DNA from: an uncultured Eubacteriales bacterium
Lineage (GTDB): Bacteria > Bacillota > Clostridia > Peptostreptococcales > Anaerovoracaceae
Length of the DNA stretch: 7,357 bases
Direction: 5' to 3'
Assembly: GCA_900551415.1 (NCBI GenBank)
Contig: URWB01000108.1
Location: 1 to 7,357 of the forward strand
Part shown: positions 6,034 through 7,357 of the stretch, in pieces
Numbering within the stretch: the first letter of the stretch is position 1
Layout: each line of letters begins with the position of its first letter
Translations under genes and position numbers: made by a program
The notes under the pieces: generated by a model
Database searches by the model: none
Seen by the model: only the letters and a program-made list of their open reading frames with translations
Told to the model about the DNA's origin: nothing

Positions 6034-6403
6034 ATGTAACGCAGAGCAGCTACGCTTCCTTTTCATCATGGGTGTTTCAGCCACACCCCCTCTATTTTGT
6101 CGTTATTCACAAGAAATCTTGAAGTATATTGTGGCGTCTAACATTTTTAGGCATTGAGGATGGAACAAACTTCTATTTTCCCCGCAAATGCCCATCTGCA
6201 TAACCACCATCAAGAAGCCGCAGTTCATCTTTTTGCGTAAAAATCGCGAAAATGGGAACTTTCACTTGTTTTTTCAAATTCATCGCGCAGAACGTAACGG
6301 AAAACAGCTGAAGCTTTCTTAGTCTCTCGGCGCGCCGCTTGCCGAGTCCGCATCTTCCTTGCTTCGCAAGCTGCTTTTATCTTCGCCCGTGCAGCGCCGC
6401 GAT

Positions 6404-6511
6404 ATTCCCGCCGCCTTAGACGAAGAGCACGTGAAAGATGAACAGATGATGAACAGATGAAGTGTGTGATGGAGAAAGTTCCCCGCGCATTCCCGCAGGC
6501 TTAGATGAAGG
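6404..6511. repeat. Imperfect duplication of the nitroreductase 3' end
   Basis: Positions 6489-6511 contain the last codons, the stop and the first bases after the nitroreductase gene. Positions 6404-6426 repeat this with 19 of 23 bases identical (ATTCCCGC-x-G-x-CTTAGA-x-GAAG), in the same orientation at an offset of 85 bp. CGCG precedes both copies. Confidence 0.6.
6437..6458. repeat. 11-bp tandem repeat, two copies
   Basis: GATGAACAGAT occurs twice in a row (6437-6447, 6448-6458) and continues with GA. It is a simple short tandem repeat between the two partial copies of the nitroreductase 3' end, consistent with local slippage. Confidence 0.85.
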
Positions 6512-7049
6512 TTAAAAGCGCGCTCACGTCTTTTCTCGGCGGAGCTGCGGCTTCACCATCCGGCAGGAAGCCGATCGGAATGATCGCGCCAACCTGTTGT
6601 CCTTCCGGAATCGGAATGACCTTTTTGACCTCTGCATCGTCAAAATAACCGAGAATCACACTGCCCAGCCCCTTTTCGTAGGCTGCCAGGCAGAAAGTCT
6701 GTGCCGCGATACCCGCATCAAAATTCTGCCATCTGTCCTCCTTCGGCGTCGAAAAACTGCCGTCTTTTTCAAAGCCGGAACGTCCTTCCACGATTGTCAG
6801 CAGTACCACCGCCGGTGCCTTAGCGATGGTCTTGATATTGTATTCAAATCCGTAGGTGCATTTATCGCTGGCGAGTGCCGCGATTTTTTCCGGATCCTCC
6901 ACCACGATATATCTCGCAATCTGGGTGTTTTTCCACGACGGCGCGAATCTTGCGATCTCCACAACCTCCGCGATCAGCTCTCTGGGAACCGGTTTATCCG
7001 CGAATCTTCTGACACTTCTTCTTTCCTTGATGCCTGTAATTAAGTCCAT
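6501..7049 (-). CDS. Nitroreductase-family FMN oxidoreductase
   Basis: This 182-residue protein fits the small nitroreductase fold: homodimeric, FMN-dependent NAD(P)H oxidoreductases acting on nitro compounds, quinones or flavins in the cytoplasm. Visible markers are ERRSVRRF at about 9-16 (FMN phosphate contact), APSWKNTQ at about 36-43, the dimer helix DAGIAAQTFCLAAYEKGLGSV at about 111-131, and the closing IIPIGFLPDGEAAAPPRKDVSALL, typical of the family's C-terminus. The true substrate is unknown; many such genes are annotated only by fold. The start has a strong AAGGAGG eight bases upstream. It appears to be a single-gene unit, with its own promoter and about 90 nt of GC-rich leader. No clear terminator follows; a CCTGCG/CGCGGG hairpin just after the stop lacks a T-run. 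Confidence 0.92.
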   Translation of the reverse strand: MDLITGIKERRSVRRFADKPVPRELIAEVVEIARFAPSWKNTQIARYIVVEDPEKIAALASDKCTYGFEYNIKTIAKAPAVVLLTIVEGRSGFEKDGSFSTPKEDRWQNFDAGIAAQTFCLAAYEKGLGSVILGYFDDAEVKKVIPIPEGQQVGAIIPIGFLPDGEAAAPPRKDVSALLTFI

Positions 7050-7146
7050 TTTCGTATCCTCCTTTTTTTCGTTCTAAGCAGTACCGCGTCCGCGTTGCCC
7101 CGCAGACCCTCCGCACGGCACCCTCGTCCAACTCCACTACCCTTTA

Positions 7147-7175
7147 GGTATACCACATTTTTGCCAGAACTGCAA
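7147..7175 (-). promoter_or_regulatory. Predicted promoter of the nitroreductase gene
   Basis: On the minus strand TTGCAG (7170-7175) and TATACC (7147-7152) are spaced by 17 bp. The -10 box keeps only the TATA part of the consensus and sits in the small palindrome GGTATACC. It lies about 100 bp upstream of the start codon. Moderate support only. Confidence 0.55.
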
Positions 7176-7219
7176 TACAAAAGCGACCCCTCGCGGAGCC
7201 ACCTATCATTTGCGTGTGC

Positions 7220-7356
7220 ATGACGCAGAATTTTTCGTTCACCCTTGACACCGCACCGGTCGAAAACTGTCAAATGCGCAGAAAAAACCGCCTGCAGCTA
7301 GCAACGCCACAGACGGTTTTGACAAGCATTTTATATGACGCAGGAAATTTTTCGTT
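7220..7356. repeat. Imperfect direct repeats flanking the right-end terminator
   Basis: ATGACGCAGAATTTTTCGTT (7220-7239) and a close copy, ATGACGCAG-GA-AATTTTTCGTT (7335-7356), lie 115 bp apart in the same orientation; the second has two extra bases. They bracket the terminator hairpin. The second copy touches the window edge, so further copies to the right are possible. From 7050 to the edge I see no gene. Confidence 0.7.
7282..7320 (-). terminator. Probable intrinsic terminator of a minus-strand gene beyond the right edge
   Basis: AAAACCG-C-CTG (7284-7294) pairs with CAG-A-CGGTTTT (7310-7320): ten pairs and one C/A mismatch around a 15-base loop. On the minus strand the stem is followed by a run of six T residues (7287-7282), better than the four on the plus strand. 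It therefore suits a transcript arriving from the right, although it may work both ways. No gene in the window ends here. Confidence 0.65.
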
Positions 7357-7357
7357 A

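Larger units (their letters stand above)
5722..6500. other. Long convergent intergenic region with repeats and no credible gene
   Basis: About 780 bp separate the transporter from the nitroreductase, whose genes face each other. Open frames here lack ribosome sites and read through inverted repeats with low-complexity, Arg/Pro/Ala-rich translations, so none was called. The stretch holds several hairpins (5733-5756, 5882-5895, 6008-6033, 6070-6088), an imperfect direct repeat of AGCGAG-CCGCCC type (5864 and 5898), an 11-bp tandem repeat (6437-6458) and a copy of the nitroreductase 3' end (6404-6426). It may hold decayed sequence, a dispersed repeat or an unrecognised RNA. Confidence 0.6.

Noticed and set aside
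5714..6157. 147-codon plus-strand frame in the gap after the transporter
   Set aside because: It starts inside the terminator stem, has no ribosome site, and its product is Arg/Pro/Ala-rich without recognisable domains.
6161..6241. Mini-ORF ATGGAACAAACT... of 26 codons on the plus strand
   Set aside because: GAGG abuts the ATG with no spacing and the product has no recognisable features.
6254..6483. Distant 10-bp inverted repeat GGGAACTTTC / GAAAGTTCCC, 220 bp apart
   Set aside because: A 10-base match in a region of this size is within chance expectation and nothing else supports pairing.
7040..7273. 77-codon minus-strand frame upstream of the nitroreductase
   Set aside because: It spans the predicted promoter and leader and has no ribosome site or protein features.
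7245..7273. Facing TTGACA and TGTCAA hexamers as divergent promoters
   Set aside because: Neither has a -10 box at suitable spacing.

Overview
The window reads as chromosomal DNA of a Gram-positive Firmicute, most likely a Clostridia-type anaerobe of moderate GC. The evidence is the gene order rpmG-secE-nusG-rplK-rplA, strong AGGAGG-type Shine-Dalgarno sites, near-consensus housekeeping promoters, a short single-span SecE and an LCP cell-wall ligase. I cannot name a genus or species from the sequence alone. Apart from the intergenic regions the content is largely ordinary housekeeping DNA. I did not find a clear new biological system.

Left block (1-2200, all minus strand): a ribosome/transcription/secretion operon transcribed leftwards from a strong promoter (TTGACA, 17 bp, TATAAT) at 2167-2195. 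It runs rpmG (L33), secE, nusG, rplK (L11) and rplA (L1, cut by the left window edge). A stem between rplK and rplA resembles the L1-binding stalk of 23S rRNA and is a candidate autoregulatory site.

Middle block (2246-4542, minus strand): a two-gene unit of an LCP-family phosphotransferase (teichoic acid/glycopolymer ligase type) with three N-terminal membrane spans and an extra extracytoplasmic domain, overlapped by a hotdog-fold thioesterase. Its roughly 180-nt leader holds a terminator-like hairpin next to the promoter and two copies of an approximately 30-bp repeat. The thioesterase ends just before the rpmG promoter, so read-through between the two units is possible.

Right block: a divergent EamA/DMT-family membrane transporter (4771-5667, plus strand) with its own promoter and a terminator-like inverted repeat; then about 780 bp without a credible gene but rich in inverted and direct repeats; then a small nitroreductase (6501-7049, minus strand), convergent with the transporter. 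The last 300 bp carry the nitroreductase promoter and leader, a probable terminator for a minus-strand gene lying beyond the right edge, and two imperfect direct repeats flanking that terminator.
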